Below, piece by piece: positions 46,397 through 56,405 of a stretch of 64,000 nucleotides of DNA. The notes beneath the pieces are model-generated. The model was not told where the DNA came from. It did no database searches and saw only the letters and a list, made by a program, of their open reading frames with translations. The stretch lies in contig NC_061111.1 in assembly GCF_002878395.1 (NCBI RefSeq), forward strand, positions 25,808,682 to 25,872,681, read 5' to 3'. The position numbers were made by a program, and so were the translations under genes. Source of the DNA: Capsicum annuum (lineage: Eukaryota > Streptophyta > Magnoliopsida > Solanales > Solanaceae). Positions within the stretch are counted from its first letter, which is position 1. Each line of letters starts with the position of its first letter.

Positions 46397-47603
46397 CTAA
46401 AATTAGCAGGAACATAAAATAATATATTATTATTGATTAATACATCATTAAAAAAGGATAACAGTAAATCAAACAAGCAAAATAGTAAAATAACAGTTGT
46501 AATAGATCACCAATCTATTGCACCAGGTAGTATATCTGTTGCAGCATATAACCAAACTATTGCAGCAAATGAGTAATCTGTTACAACAATACAAAACATA
46601 TCACTCATCTTTTAAGATAGATGAATGGTCTGTTCAACAGATCACACAACTGTTGTGACATCATCTGTTGTAACATATGAGTGATCTGTTGAAACAGTTA
46701 AATAATCTATTGGAAAAATATAAATCACTTATCTGTTGAGAAAGATGAATGGTTTGTGCAATAGATCATACATCTATTGCAACATATGAGTGATCTGTCA
46801 GAGTAGTTAACTAACCTGCAGCAACGACTGAGTAATCTGTTAGGACGATACAAAATATATCACTCATTTGTTGAGAAAAATGAATGGTCTATGCAACAGG
46901 TCATACATATTTTGAAACACATAAGTGATCTGTTGGAACAGTTATCAATGGTCAATATTGTTTAGATTTCTTCCAACATAGGGTTGTCTATCGCGGAAGA
47001 TGAATGATCAGTTGGAAAAATCAAGTCTTGGATATTTCCTATAGGAATAGTAGATGGGATTTTATCTAACAGGAGGTTCATCTGTTACATCAGATCATTA
47101 ATCTGATGGTTCTTCCATTGCATCAGATGGTTAATTAGTTGCATCAGATTTTATCCGATGCTTAATTTGTTGCAATATATGGTAAAGCTATTACATCAGA
47201 TAGTTAATCTGTTGCATCAGATTATTAATTTGTTGCATCAGAATTGTAATCTAATGGTTCCTCTGGTGCATCAGATGGTTGATCTGGTGTATCATATTAT
47301 AAATCTATTACATCAGATGGTTAATATGTTGCACTAGATGGGTAATCTGTCGGATGAAACAAAAAATAGTAGCACGATTTTGTTTAACAAAAAACAGCAA
47401 TTTCACAATTTTTACCAAGAATAAGAATAGAACAAATCAAACCAAATTGTCGTTTTGTTTTTATAAACACAAACGATAAAAACACCATTTCAAACCGCAT
47501 TTCAAATTAGTGCAACAAATATTGAAATTGTTAACCAATCTATAAGAGAAGTTGGCTTAAGTTCCTTGTTTTCTTCAAAACTAAAAAGGCCATAAATTTT
47601 TAC
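46397..47603 (-). other. Predicted 5' UTR intron of copy 2, filled with palindrome copies
   Basis: The donor ACAG|GTAAAAATTTATGG is at 47603, and the acceptor AATTTTAG lies just above the ATG at 46391. About 850 bp of it (46500-47350) consists of degenerate palindrome copies. Confidence 0.5.
46500..47350. repeat. Largest cluster of palindrome-derived repeats
   Basis: Near-continuous units such as ATCAGATGGTTAATCTGTTG and ATCTGTTGGAACAGTTA, at roughly 20-30-bp spacing. In 47080-47350 the repeats approach a regular minisatellite with the unit GTTGCATCAGATGGTTAATC. Confidence 0.85.
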
Positions 47604-47697
47604 CTGTGAAAGAAAAAAAGGAACGATGAAGAATTCGAAGTTGTTATAGACGGAGAGCAAGGCTGTCACGTCGATTGAATGTTGAAGTCGAAAAGGA

Positions 47698-47930
47698 ACT
47701 CGAAGCCCAACTATTTATAGTCGGATGTTGAAGTCGCCGAGGAGTGAAATGAGAAATTTGCAGACCAGTTGGTTGGAAAAGAGTTGAGAGAAGCTTTCAA
47801 GAGAGGGATAAGAGACAGGTTGATTGAATTGAAGAGGGAAACTCGAAGCCCAATTATTTATCATCGGAGGTAGAAGTTTTCGGGTGTTGAAGGGATAAAA
47901 GAGGGGAACTCGAAGCCCAACTATTTATTG
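47698..47930 (-). promoter_or_regulatory. Core promoter of copy 2 with triplicated segment
   Basis: The phrase AACTCGAAGCCCAACTATTT occurs (plus strand) at 47698, 47840 and 47907, the second with ATTATTT. On the minus strand the copy nearest the gene contains a canonical TATAAATA (47712-47719); the other two read AATAAAT. The transcript would start about 30 bp below 47712 and splice at 47603. Confidence 0.55.
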
Positions 47931-48180
47931 CCAGAGGTAGAAATCGTCGGGGGTTTAAGGGAGAAATTTTGCAAAACTATTGGTTGGGAGAGAGTTGAGA
48001 GAAACTGGAGAGAGAGGAGAGAGTGGTTGATTTGGATTGAAGAGGGGTGTGGGTTAGGTTGATTTGTATTTTTGAAAAGATTAGAAAGTTTTACAAATAT
48101 TAATCAAGTCCACAATTAACTTAATCAAGTTTCCTAATGATGTTTGACCCTATCTGTTGGTCAATGTCACAATCCTTCAT

Positions 48181-48459
48181 TCAAGACCTAAAAGAAACCT
48201 TTCCTTCAATTTTCTCAAGTAACATTGATGATATAGAAACCCAAAGTAACCATGTTACTCTAGAACTTGAAACAATTATCCCTGCTAATGAAACAAATAA
48301 AATGAATACTCCTAATGCTATTACTAGCTTTTCAAGAAACTTTTCACACTCTATGTTTACTTGCTTTGATAGTTGAATAACTCCTCCTATTATTGGTATT
48401 GAGATTAGTAAGGTTACCATGTTCAATATCCCTACTAAATTGTTGCTACAACGCACCAT
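48181..48459 (-). pseudogene. Tetraspanin N-terminal fragment
   Basis: An open 92-codon frame starting MVRCSNNLVGILNMVTLLIS, which matches the start of plant tetraspanins of the TET8 kind (MVRCSNNLVG is characteristic). Membrane segment 1 is about residues 8-30, membrane segment 2 about 43-64 (LVIALGVFILFVSLAGIIVS), and the third begins at VTWLLWV and then breaks into unrelated SISSMLLEKIEGKVSFRS. The large extracellular loop with its GCCK/R motif and segment 4, needed in a protein of about 270 residues, are absent. The frame extends upstream to 48525 without tetraspanin likeness. A captured or transposed gene piece rather than a working gene. Confidence 0.8.
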
Positions 48460-48824
48460 TTTCCTTTCGTAAGATTTAAACTTAGGGGATTTTGATAAAA
48501 AATAAGGACACCCGCTGGACTTCATCTATTAGTTGGTTAACATGCGTGTAAATTTATATACATATATACTACGAAAGACATATATATAAAAATGATATAC
48601 ATGCACATGTTCTGATAAATTCTCAAACCGCTGGATATACAAATCCATTACAACATCTCATGTAAATGATCAACTATATGCCTTTTATATAATACATGAA
48701 ATCGTATAGAATTTGTTAGTGCTTAGATTCTCATGAAAACCAATATAAAAGTAAAAAAAAAAAAAGAAAAAAGAAAAGATTCAAAATTTTTTAAAAAATC
48801 CTATCCTATCTGATATTAACCATT

Positions 48825-48876
48825 CCCCCCCCCCCCCAACCCCCCTTTAATACCGCCCCCCCCCCCCCCCCCCCCC
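48825..48876. repeat. Two poly-C runs
   Basis: C runs at 48825-48838 and 48856-48876, separated by AACCCCCCTTTAATACCG. Long mononucleotide runs of this kind are prone to length error and mark a possible junction. Confidence 0.8.
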
Positions 48877-49222
48877 AGAAAAACTACGTACATGGAACAT
48901 CATCAGACACTAATCAAAAAACAGGGAAAAAAAACAAAGCAAAAGACCAAAGGAAAAACAGAAGAAGAAAACATTGAAATACAAAAAAGGAGGGGGAAAG
49001 AAGAGGATAAGAGTGGGGAAAACAAAAGGAAACAAAGTGAGGAAGCAAAAGAAACAAAGGGAAAACGAAAAACAATAAAGCAACGCGAGAGAAAAAAAAG
49101 AAAAGAAAAAGGGTGCGAAGTTGAGTTTGGGGTTTTGTTCGAGTTTCCGGTGATGACATTTCGCTTCTTTATTCAGTTGCCCCTCTTTGTGTGGAATCTC
49201 GATGAGTTTTCATACAAATAAG
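48877..49222 (+). repeat. R-family leader-like fragment before the 3' LTR
   Basis: A purine-rich leader followed by GAAGTTGAGTTTGGGGTTTT and TCCGGTGATGACATTTCGCT, a diverged match to the leader part of R LTRs (GAAGTTTTCGGTGACGAGTC). Then GTTGCCCCTCTTTGTGTGG leads to the 3' LTR. The last piece resembles the reverse complement of the tract next to the inverted R LTR at 24061. The 109-codon Lys/Glu-rich frame here is leader sequence, not a gene. Confidence 0.5.
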
Positions 49223-49708
49223 TATACAAGATATGATTTTTGACCCTCCCGAGTTTTGACCTATTTTTGACATTAGATATTTATTTATGTCAAAATATTA
49301 TCCTTAGTTCTTATTTCATTTTTTAGTAGATTTCATTTTAAAAATTGTGAAAAACATTCAAAAAAATAAATTACATTTTAGGATATTTTTATCATTATTT
49401 TTAAAATAATGCAAAAAAATTTCAAAAATATTTTCTTTTTATTTAAATTTTTATAAATAAGCTAGTAATTTTATTTTCTCTAAATTATATTTTATTTTAG
49501 GTTAGTTATATTTTTATTATATTTTTCTCAAGTATAAAAAAAATAATTAGTTAATATTTTTTGTTGTTATTATTATTATTATTTATTTTATATATAATTT
49601 ATTTATTTATTAAAAAAAGGGATCATTATCCTTAAAAAAAAAAAAAAAAAGCTACCCCAACCAACCCCTAATTTCCCTCAAATACCTCAACTTCCCACCC
49701 TATACATA

Positions 49709-51084
49709 TCTATATCTATAATATATTAAAAGTGCGAAGACCCTTAGAAAAGTGATTTGAACTTTTTACCCTTCATTAAAAGACTACACAATAGATAAAA
49801 CTGTCATTTACAATTTACTAAATTATTATTTAATTATTTTATAATATTTTAGGTGTCCTAATAAAAATTGGTTACTAAATCTTTCCTTATTTAAACATAA
49901 TAAAAAATTACTATTAATTAATTATTTTATAATATTTTAGGTGTCCTACTAAAAATTGGTTATTAAATCTTTCCTTATTTGAACATAATAAAAATTACTT
50001 TTAATTTTCTGTGACTATTTTAAATTTGAGGAACTATATATTAATCTTTTACAAAAAAAGACTTTTGCGTAACTAAATATGAACTTAATTACTAACCAAA
50101 TACTACTTTACTAGTAGCTTCTTGACTGAATTTGGAAGACCCTTTTCAACAATAATTTAACAAAAATAGATAGGTTATTTTGGTAAGAATTTTACTTAAA
50201 ATTGAAAACAAATTAAGTAAATTTTCTTTTTTAAAGTTAGCATCCAAGTATTCGTCTCTTTGCTTTTCTATTTAATTTGTATTTTCGTTGCACTTTAAAT
50301 TTCTTTTATTAGGTCGTTCGTTGTTTTTAAATGTTGTTTTAGTTGTCTAACTATGTGATTTTTACATGTGATTTGTGGTATTTTGAGATTTTATCCTTAA
50401 TTTTTGAGATTTTGTTATAATTTATGTTTGATAGGTTGTGACCTTGCTTGGAAGAATGCAGTAAGGATGAAAATTTCAATTCAAATTCAAAGATTCAAAA
50501 GAACACGGATAATTGAGGTATAAATTCTACAAATTTAAATTAACATACGATATATTATTTTCAAAAGTTAGATGATCTATCGGTATGAGTAATTGAAGAG
50601 TGTAAAACATTTGTCCATGAACGGCCATTAGTTGTAGCAAGGTAGAGAAGTGATGTTGGACAAGATCGAAGATAATAGTATATTCTTATAGAGTGTTTTG
50701 TTATTTGCACTCTCTTAATTTTTTGACTTTTTTCTCCCTTTCAGTTATATTTTATATCATGAATATTAGTGTCGGTCCTAAAATGGATTGTAGAGTACTA
50801 ATAATATTTTTGTTTAAATTTAATATGGTGTATAGGTACAACAAACGCTCCTCTGTAGCTTCATTTTTCTCCACATTTTTTTCTTTGGTGAGCAGAAATT
50901 TTTAATTCATTAAATTTTTTATTGTATATATATAATTTTATTGACTAAGATGAAATACTTAGTGTCAAATTATATCTTTTAAAGAGATAAAACATTATTG
51001 CTATTTTAAAATAATTTTATTTCTTTATATATAACTTTATTTATCATCACGACACTCACGTCCAAAGCATGTACACTTGACTAG
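49709..51084 (+). mobile_element. Non-autonomous Helitron (H4), clean insertion in the R LTR
   Basis: Begins TCTATATCTATAATATATTA after CATA and ends ...CATGTACACTTGACTAG before TTATATAT. The uninterrupted sequence, CCTATACATATTATATATAT, is present in the R LTR at about 13827-13846 and in the inverted copy, so the insertion point is A|T with no target duplication, exactly as Helitrons insert. The 3' hairpin is mutated (ACGTCC-AAA-GCATGT). No replicase; no recognised captured gene. Confidence 0.88.
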
Positions 51085-51127
51085 TTATATATATACACAC
51101 CACAAGGATATATGAGGGAGAATACTT

Positions 51128-51162
<35 letters not shown>

Positions 51163-51986
51163 ACAGACAACAAATACACACGGAGGAGGAGGAGGAAAAC
51201 AACATTTGTGGAAAAGTAACAGAGAACAACATCGAAAGAAAAAAGACACAAAAAGGGGTACAGATTAAAAAAGACCAAAAAATTGAGAAGAGAAAGAAGA
51301 GAGTGAATATCAGTAAAAGCAAACAGAGAAGAAAAGATTAGATAAAAAAAAGAAAAGGAGAGAAAAGAGTGTGAAGTTGAAGTTTTAGTATTCCGCTTGA
51401 AGTTTTCGGTGACGAGTCTCTTTGTTGATCACTTGAATTATTTCACTACAGGTTCTTGTTCAATCCTGTATTATTTATGTTATCAATTTTATTAAGGGAA
51501 AACATGAATGACGTACTCAAGATGTTATTTGTGTATAAATATACGTAATGATATGATTTTATGCATGATATCTTGCAATCAAATATGTATGATGATATAT
51601 ATTTTACTCTCAGAAGTAGATGAAAATATGTAAACATTCTTTCCAAAGTATTCTCTTATGTTATAAAATGCATAAAAAAAAAATGTAAAACCAACGATAA
51701 AAAGAGGGGAGAACAACAATCCACACACAAAATTTTCATATTTACACCAAAACATATTTTACACATACTTTCTCAAAAATAAAAGTAGTTATTCATACAC
51801 ATGTTCACACACCATATTATTGTTCTTCAATTTCCATTCATGACACAAACACGTATTCAAAGAATCCATCTTTTACACACACTATACACTCACATGTAAC
51901 TTATCAATTTATACGTATTACACACTATACACAGTACAACAAATGACGAAAAAACAACTAAAAAAAGAGAAAAACAGATTAGAAAC

Positions 51987-52487
51987 TTGATTTTTTCCGG
52001 TGATAAAGCGGACACCAGCGGCATACCATCTCCCTTTGCCCTTTCTCATTGCCGGCAACCCTCCTTCCTTTTTACCTACGCTACCATTACCGATCACACT
52101 TGGCACGAAATCCGATGGAAAATCGCCATAAAAACCGGCCAGATCCCGCCAGAAACTCCTCCTCCAGAATGCCGACAAAATTTCTCTCTCCCTTTCCTGC
52201 TGCCGACGACGCCACCCTTGTCGTCGCGCCGCCCCTTCTCCCCTTACCCCTTGTTTGTAATAGATTTGGCCGAAAAGGCCATTTTTCGGCCGAATCCCGT
52301 CAAACCCGATACATTTTCGGGTCAATTTTGGCTGGCTTTCACTAGTATCGTTGCCAGCCACCGCCGAACGCTAAATCAGCCACCAAATCCCCCAAAATTG
52401 GTAATCAGAGTTGACTTCGGCAAAGTTTTGCCGAAAATCGAATATGGTTTCTTGTTTTTCTCCTCAATTTTTCCGTTTCTGTGTTAG
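51987..52487 (+). other. GC-rich open frame within R LTR (166 codons)
   Basis: Starts MIFSGDKADTSGIPSPFALS. The inverted R LTR carries a related frame (22489-22175, starting MPTKFLSPFPAASDATLV). Shared text: SIVASHRRTLNQPPNPPKLV. The block is clearly richer in G+C than the LTR around it. No domain recognised. It lies downstream of the LTR promoter, so it could be transcribed. It may be a captured host segment or leader sequence; I do not call it a gene. Confidence 0.35.
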
Positions 52488-53345
52488 AATAAAATTTTGA
52501 GAATTTAAGTTATCTTATAATTTACAATTTAGGTTATATTAATTTAGAAAAATAGATTTGATAAACCATATTTAAAATAAGCATAATATGGTTAGTTGTG
52601 TATTTGTATTATTTTATTTTATTTTTATTATTAACAAATTAAAGTTTAATAATTTATTATTTAAATTAATTGACAATTTTGAATGAATTTTTCTTATTTT
52701 TATTTATTCGTCGTCATTAATAAAGTTTAATAATTTTATTATCTATTAACCGCTTTAAATAAGTTTTGCTTAAGATTTTTTGTTAAGATTAATTATTTTA
52801 AATAGATAAAATTGTTACGAGTTTACAAGGGACAAATCAAAGATTTTTTTAACGTTAGGTAAATTTTAAACATGACTAAAATTTTTGTCTCAATTAAGAA
52901 TGAGGAGTACGCATCTTTCTGAGGCATTTTAAAATTTAAGGATGCAAATAATGCACCTTGGCAAATATTTTCTAAATTTTTTTTCATCGATTTGTTTAAG
53001 ATAAGATAATAGACAAGTTTTAGTACATTAAAAATGAGCGAATTTAGACCTTTAAACATAATTTATTAAAAATAGTTTAAGTCAAAATAAGTCAATAAAG
53101 CGACCGTACTAGAACCACGGGACTCGAGGGGTGCCTCACACCTTCCCCTCGGTCAACAGAATTCCTTACCTGGTCATCTGTTTACGCAAATCAAAATAAA
53201 AAATTCATTTTCTTTTGATTAGGTATTCAATAATGTGACTTGAAAAATCATTACTCGATTCCAAGTGGCGACTCTTTATTCAATATCGTCACTTTAATTG
53301 TAAAAACCCTTTGACTCGACCCTCGAGCGAAAAAGGTGTGTGACA

Positions 53346-53350
53346 ATATT
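53346..53350. repeat. Target-site duplication, right copy (ATATT)
   Basis: Directly follows the LTR end GTGTGACA and continues into AAAAGTGTGAAGACCC, the next bases of the Helitron 5' end broken at 13341. Confidence 0.8.
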
Positions 53351-54519
53351 AAAAGTGTGAAGACCCTTAGAAAAGTGATTTGAATTTTTTGCCCTTCATT
53401 AAGAGTCTTTTTTTTAGACAAAATTGTCTTTTCACTATTTTTCTATTATTTTAATGATATTTAATATAGACTATAATTTAACAAAATAAAATCTATATCT
53501 ATAATATTTAATTTGTTAAAAGTGTGAAGACCCTTAGAAAAGTGATTTTGAATTTTTTGCCCTTCATTCAAAGTCTTCTTTTTAGACAAAATTGTCTTTT
53601 CACTATTTTTCTATTATTTTAGTGATATTAAATATAGACTATAATTTTACAAAAAAATATATAAACCTTTTTTAACAAAAATAGGATACTTTTTTCAGTA
53701 TCCAAATAAAATTTGGTACAAATCTTTCCTAAATTTGAGTGAAGATTTTTGTTATTATGGTTAAATTTTTAAATTTATGATAAAAAAAAATTGGGATGTT
53801 TTTTCGCGCTGCGTTGGGTAGTCCAAAAAAAAGGCCACAAAATCCTTTTCACTTAGTACCATAATTAGGCAACAAAACGTTTTAAAAATAATTGTACCAA
53901 ACAATTCAGCTACTAATTTTTAATATTATATTTCAAAACTGTCATATAATTATTTTCCTTATATTTAGGACTTTAAATCAATCAAAACTCTATTTAAAAT
54001 TAGTCATTTAATTGCTTTCCTTTTATATTTAGAACTTTAAACAAATTTTTGAATTACACCTAACTATTTAATTTGGGTACGACTAAATTTTTTTCCATCC
54101 TCTTCAGCAGACAACATTTTCTCTTAAACTTGTAAGTTCTAAAATGTACCTATACATAAGTTATTATTTTGTTGGATGTATACTACTATTCTTGAATTTA
54201 TAAGTTTACTGATCAGGAATTCAAAATATTCTGTTATCATAAATCTTGATTAACTCAATGTAACTGCAAAGAAACTTCATAAACATGTTTTATTGATTAG
54301 GTGTGAAGATGATGCCAAAAAAAAAGTTTACAATCTTAACATCTTTATTTAAATGTTTATAATTTTAACATTTTTATTCAACTCATCTATTTTATTTCAA
54401 AAAAATATAATGTTCTAGAAATTAAAAGATCGTATTCATTCCACCACAACTCTTAATGTTTGATATGTCTTTTCAGGAACAATTATGCTCAGTGAAGCTC
54501 CATCCTCAAAAGAAGGACA

Positions 54520-54655
54520 ATAGACATGGCTAAGTAATATGGTGAAGAAAGATTCATAAAGTTGTAGTTGGCTTTAATCCAAGCAAGGACAACAAATTCT
54601 ATCACTTAACAATATTGAGAAGCTGATGAACGAGCTTTGGTGGTTGATGACCAAA
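54520..54655 (+). pseudogene. Possible cysteine protease prodomain remnant
   Basis: Broken frames give MAK, stop, YGEERFIK and then GFNPSKDNKFYHLTI, faintly like the inhibitor (I29) prodomain of papain-like proteases. It lies just before the C-terminal protease fragment in the right order, with a plausible AG acceptor (TTACAG) between. Weak on its own. Confidence 0.25.
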
Positions 54656-54736
54656 CTTATCCATTAACTTAATTATTTTAATCTATTTTAATGTAATTCA
54701 ACGCACTCATTATTTCACACTTATCGCTAATTACAG

Positions 54737-54861
54737 GATAAAGAAATGTGTCAGCCACAACGAGAAGGCTCTTTTTACAAGCTGTGACAAATCAGCCGAT
54801 ATCAGTAACAATCGATGAGAATAGCTTTGGTTTTCAGTTCTATTCAAGTGGGGTAAAGTAT
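54737..54861 (+). pseudogene. Captured papain-like cysteine protease exon fragment
   Basis: After the acceptor ATTACAG at 54736 the frames read HNEKAL, then with a one-base shift LQAVTNQPISVTID and FGFQFYSSGV. This matches the segment before the catalytic His in plant C1A proteases (usual form: KAVANQPVSVAIDA, then DFQFYSSGVFTG). The fragment stops at SSGV, ahead of the His and Asn motifs, and cannot encode an enzyme. It lies inside a Helitron, an element class known to pick up gene pieces. The parent is most like the SAG12-type group, by memory of the motif. Confidence 0.72.
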
Positions 54862-55713
54862 TGAATTATAAAAAAGTTTTGAAGCAGTAAATAGGTGAAA
54901 ACAGATATATACACATGAAAAGAGATATTGATCAGAAAGAAGGTATTTGTGGACTTGTCATGGATGCTTCTTATCACTACCTAAAAGAAAATTTTGTCAT
55001 TAATTAGCTATTTTTAAGTATTTGTTGGTCTTAAATAATGTTTATATGTCAATACGTTAAGGATTTGAAGTAGACTTAGTGAACTTAAAAAGTATTCGAA
55101 AGAGAATGATGGGTAGGAAGAAACACACAAAATATGAAGTTTTCCAAGTAAAGTGATGATGAAAAATTAATTCACTTTTAATACAGAGTGCATTGGTTAT
55201 AAATGATAATAAACAAAAAGTATGAATAAAAGTAGTAATTGTTTATGAATAAAAGTAGTAATTGTTTACTAAAAGGTATCAGTTAAATAATTAATACTTA
55301 AAAAAAAATTGTGAGATATAGTGGTGACGACATTTGAATGAGCTATCCAAAATAGCAGATGCACATCTTATACAATACATCTATAAATTTTATCTTACGT
55401 AATAAAAAAACGTTGATTCGTATGCATGTAATTTTTCTTTTTTAACATTAAATACACGTGCAACGCACGTATCCTAAGCTAGTATACTGGATGTGTTAGC
55501 TAATACATAATATTAAATAAAGATCATATTTAATACATGGCTCCCCCCCCCCCCCTCCCCCCTCCTTTTTTTAACTTTTTTTCCTACTTGATAGGATGAA
55601 ATTACTGTACTTTTTTTTCCTCCTATTTGTTTCCTTCTTGGCTCGACAAAATAATTATTCTTTTCCTACATATCCAAATTTGTGTCATCTTTGGTTTGTA
55701 CATTCTGTCCTTC

Positions 55714-55721
55714 TATATAAA
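55714..55721 (+). promoter_or_regulatory. Strong TATA box inside a Helitron segment
   Basis: TATATAAACCCTTGAGC, followed by a CT-rich leader and a possible splice acceptor, TTTTATTTTCAG near 55812. It looks like a host-gene promoter. No coding frame follows. Confidence 0.4.
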
Positions 55722-55946
55722 CCCTTGAGCTTTTCCATTGTTCATCGTTATAAACAGTTGTGATTTTTCATTGTTTTTCATCTCAACACAGTTTCAACAA
55801 TTTTATTTTCAGGTTTTTGATGTTATATCATCTCTCCCTTTTGTTAATTTAAACACAATATTACTTGCTATGCCAACATAAATTGCTTAGTTTAATTTAG
55901 CTTAATGTGTCATGTTAATTCAGTATATTTTCTTTTCTACTGCTCA

Positions 55947-56170
55947 TAACTAACATTCTTTATCTATCAACTTATGACATATTCAGATATATTCTTCTCA
56001 TCTCACAAATTTACCTCTATTCTACATTCTTATCGTTCTATATGTCCTTTTAGTAGAATATATTAGAGTAATTTCTGTTGTTCATAGCTAACCTTCTTTA
56101 TCTATCCACCTATCAACAAGATTCGCATATTCAGGTATAATTCTTCTCATCTAACAAATTTACCTCTACT
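55947..56170. repeat. Direct duplication, about 140-bp period
   Basis: CTAACATTCTTTATCTATCA at 55950 and CTAACCTTCTTTATCTATCC at 56089. Both are followed by ATATTCAG, then ATTCTTCTCATCT and ACAAATTTACCTCTA. Confidence 0.75.
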
Positions 56171-56405
56171 ATGAAATTATACGTTCTTCGTATTGTTTTG
56201 TTGTAGTTTACAGGTGATAGATGAATGTCGATCGGCTTTGAGAATTTTTTTGGGTAAAAGTTAGGTTTAATTAAATAAATTCTCCAAAAGATGTTGAATT
56301 TTATTATTGTATTTATCTTTATTATTTAAACAAATATCTTATTTAGCGTAATATTTGAACTCCATAAAGTGAGGTACATGCACGGAGCGCGTACAACTAA
56401 ACTAG

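Larger units (their letters stand above)
49223..53345 (+). repeat. R element 3' LTR, with nested Helitron
   Basis: Starts near TATACAAGATATGATTTTTG (the TGTAGACACGTG start is mutated) and ends AAAAAGGTGTGTGACA at 53345, followed by the ATATT duplication. Without the nested Helitron (49709-51084) it is about 2747 bp. Order: AT-rich part, TATA-rich promoter stretch, purine-rich leader (51180-51370), GAAGTTTTCGGTGACGAGTC near 51395, AT-rich part, a GC-rich block with a 166-codon frame (51987-52487), AT-rich part, and the conserved end (GGTGCCTCACACCTTCCCCTC, TCCAAGTGGCGACTC). Confidence 0.82.
53351..55482 (+). mobile_element. Helitron H3, right part (continues from 13341)
   Basis: 53351-53491 is the rest of 5'-end unit 2. 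A third 5'-end unit begins TCTATATCTATAATATTTAA at 53492. The 3' end has a perfect hairpin ACGTGC-AAC-GCACGT (55456-55470), then ATCCTAAGCTAG, then T. No Rep/helicase frame. It contains a papain-like protease fragment (54737-54861). About 2.3 kb in total without the 40-kb insertion. Confidence 0.82.
55483..56405 (+). mobile_element. Helitron-derived segment with own 3' end (H5)
   Basis: Ends GAGCGCGTACAACTAAACTAG before T. The hairpin arms GTACATGC / GCGCGTAC pair with two wobble positions. No separate 5' end is visible after 55482; the 5' end could be one of the extra 5'-end units at 13149, 13316 or 53492. Contains a promoter-like TATATAAA (55714) and a duplicated segment (55947-56034 and 56088-56170). 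Confidence 0.5.

Noticed and set aside
48892..49221. Lys/Glu-rich 109-codon frame
   Set aside because: Purine-rich leader sequence of the R element read as protein; the same region in other R copies is not open in this frame.
13342..53345. A simple single retrotransposon with a 35-kb interior
   Set aside because: The borders and duplication fit one original insertion, but the interior contains other LTRs in both orientations, a truncated gypsy element and non-retroviral genes, so it must be nested and rearranged.
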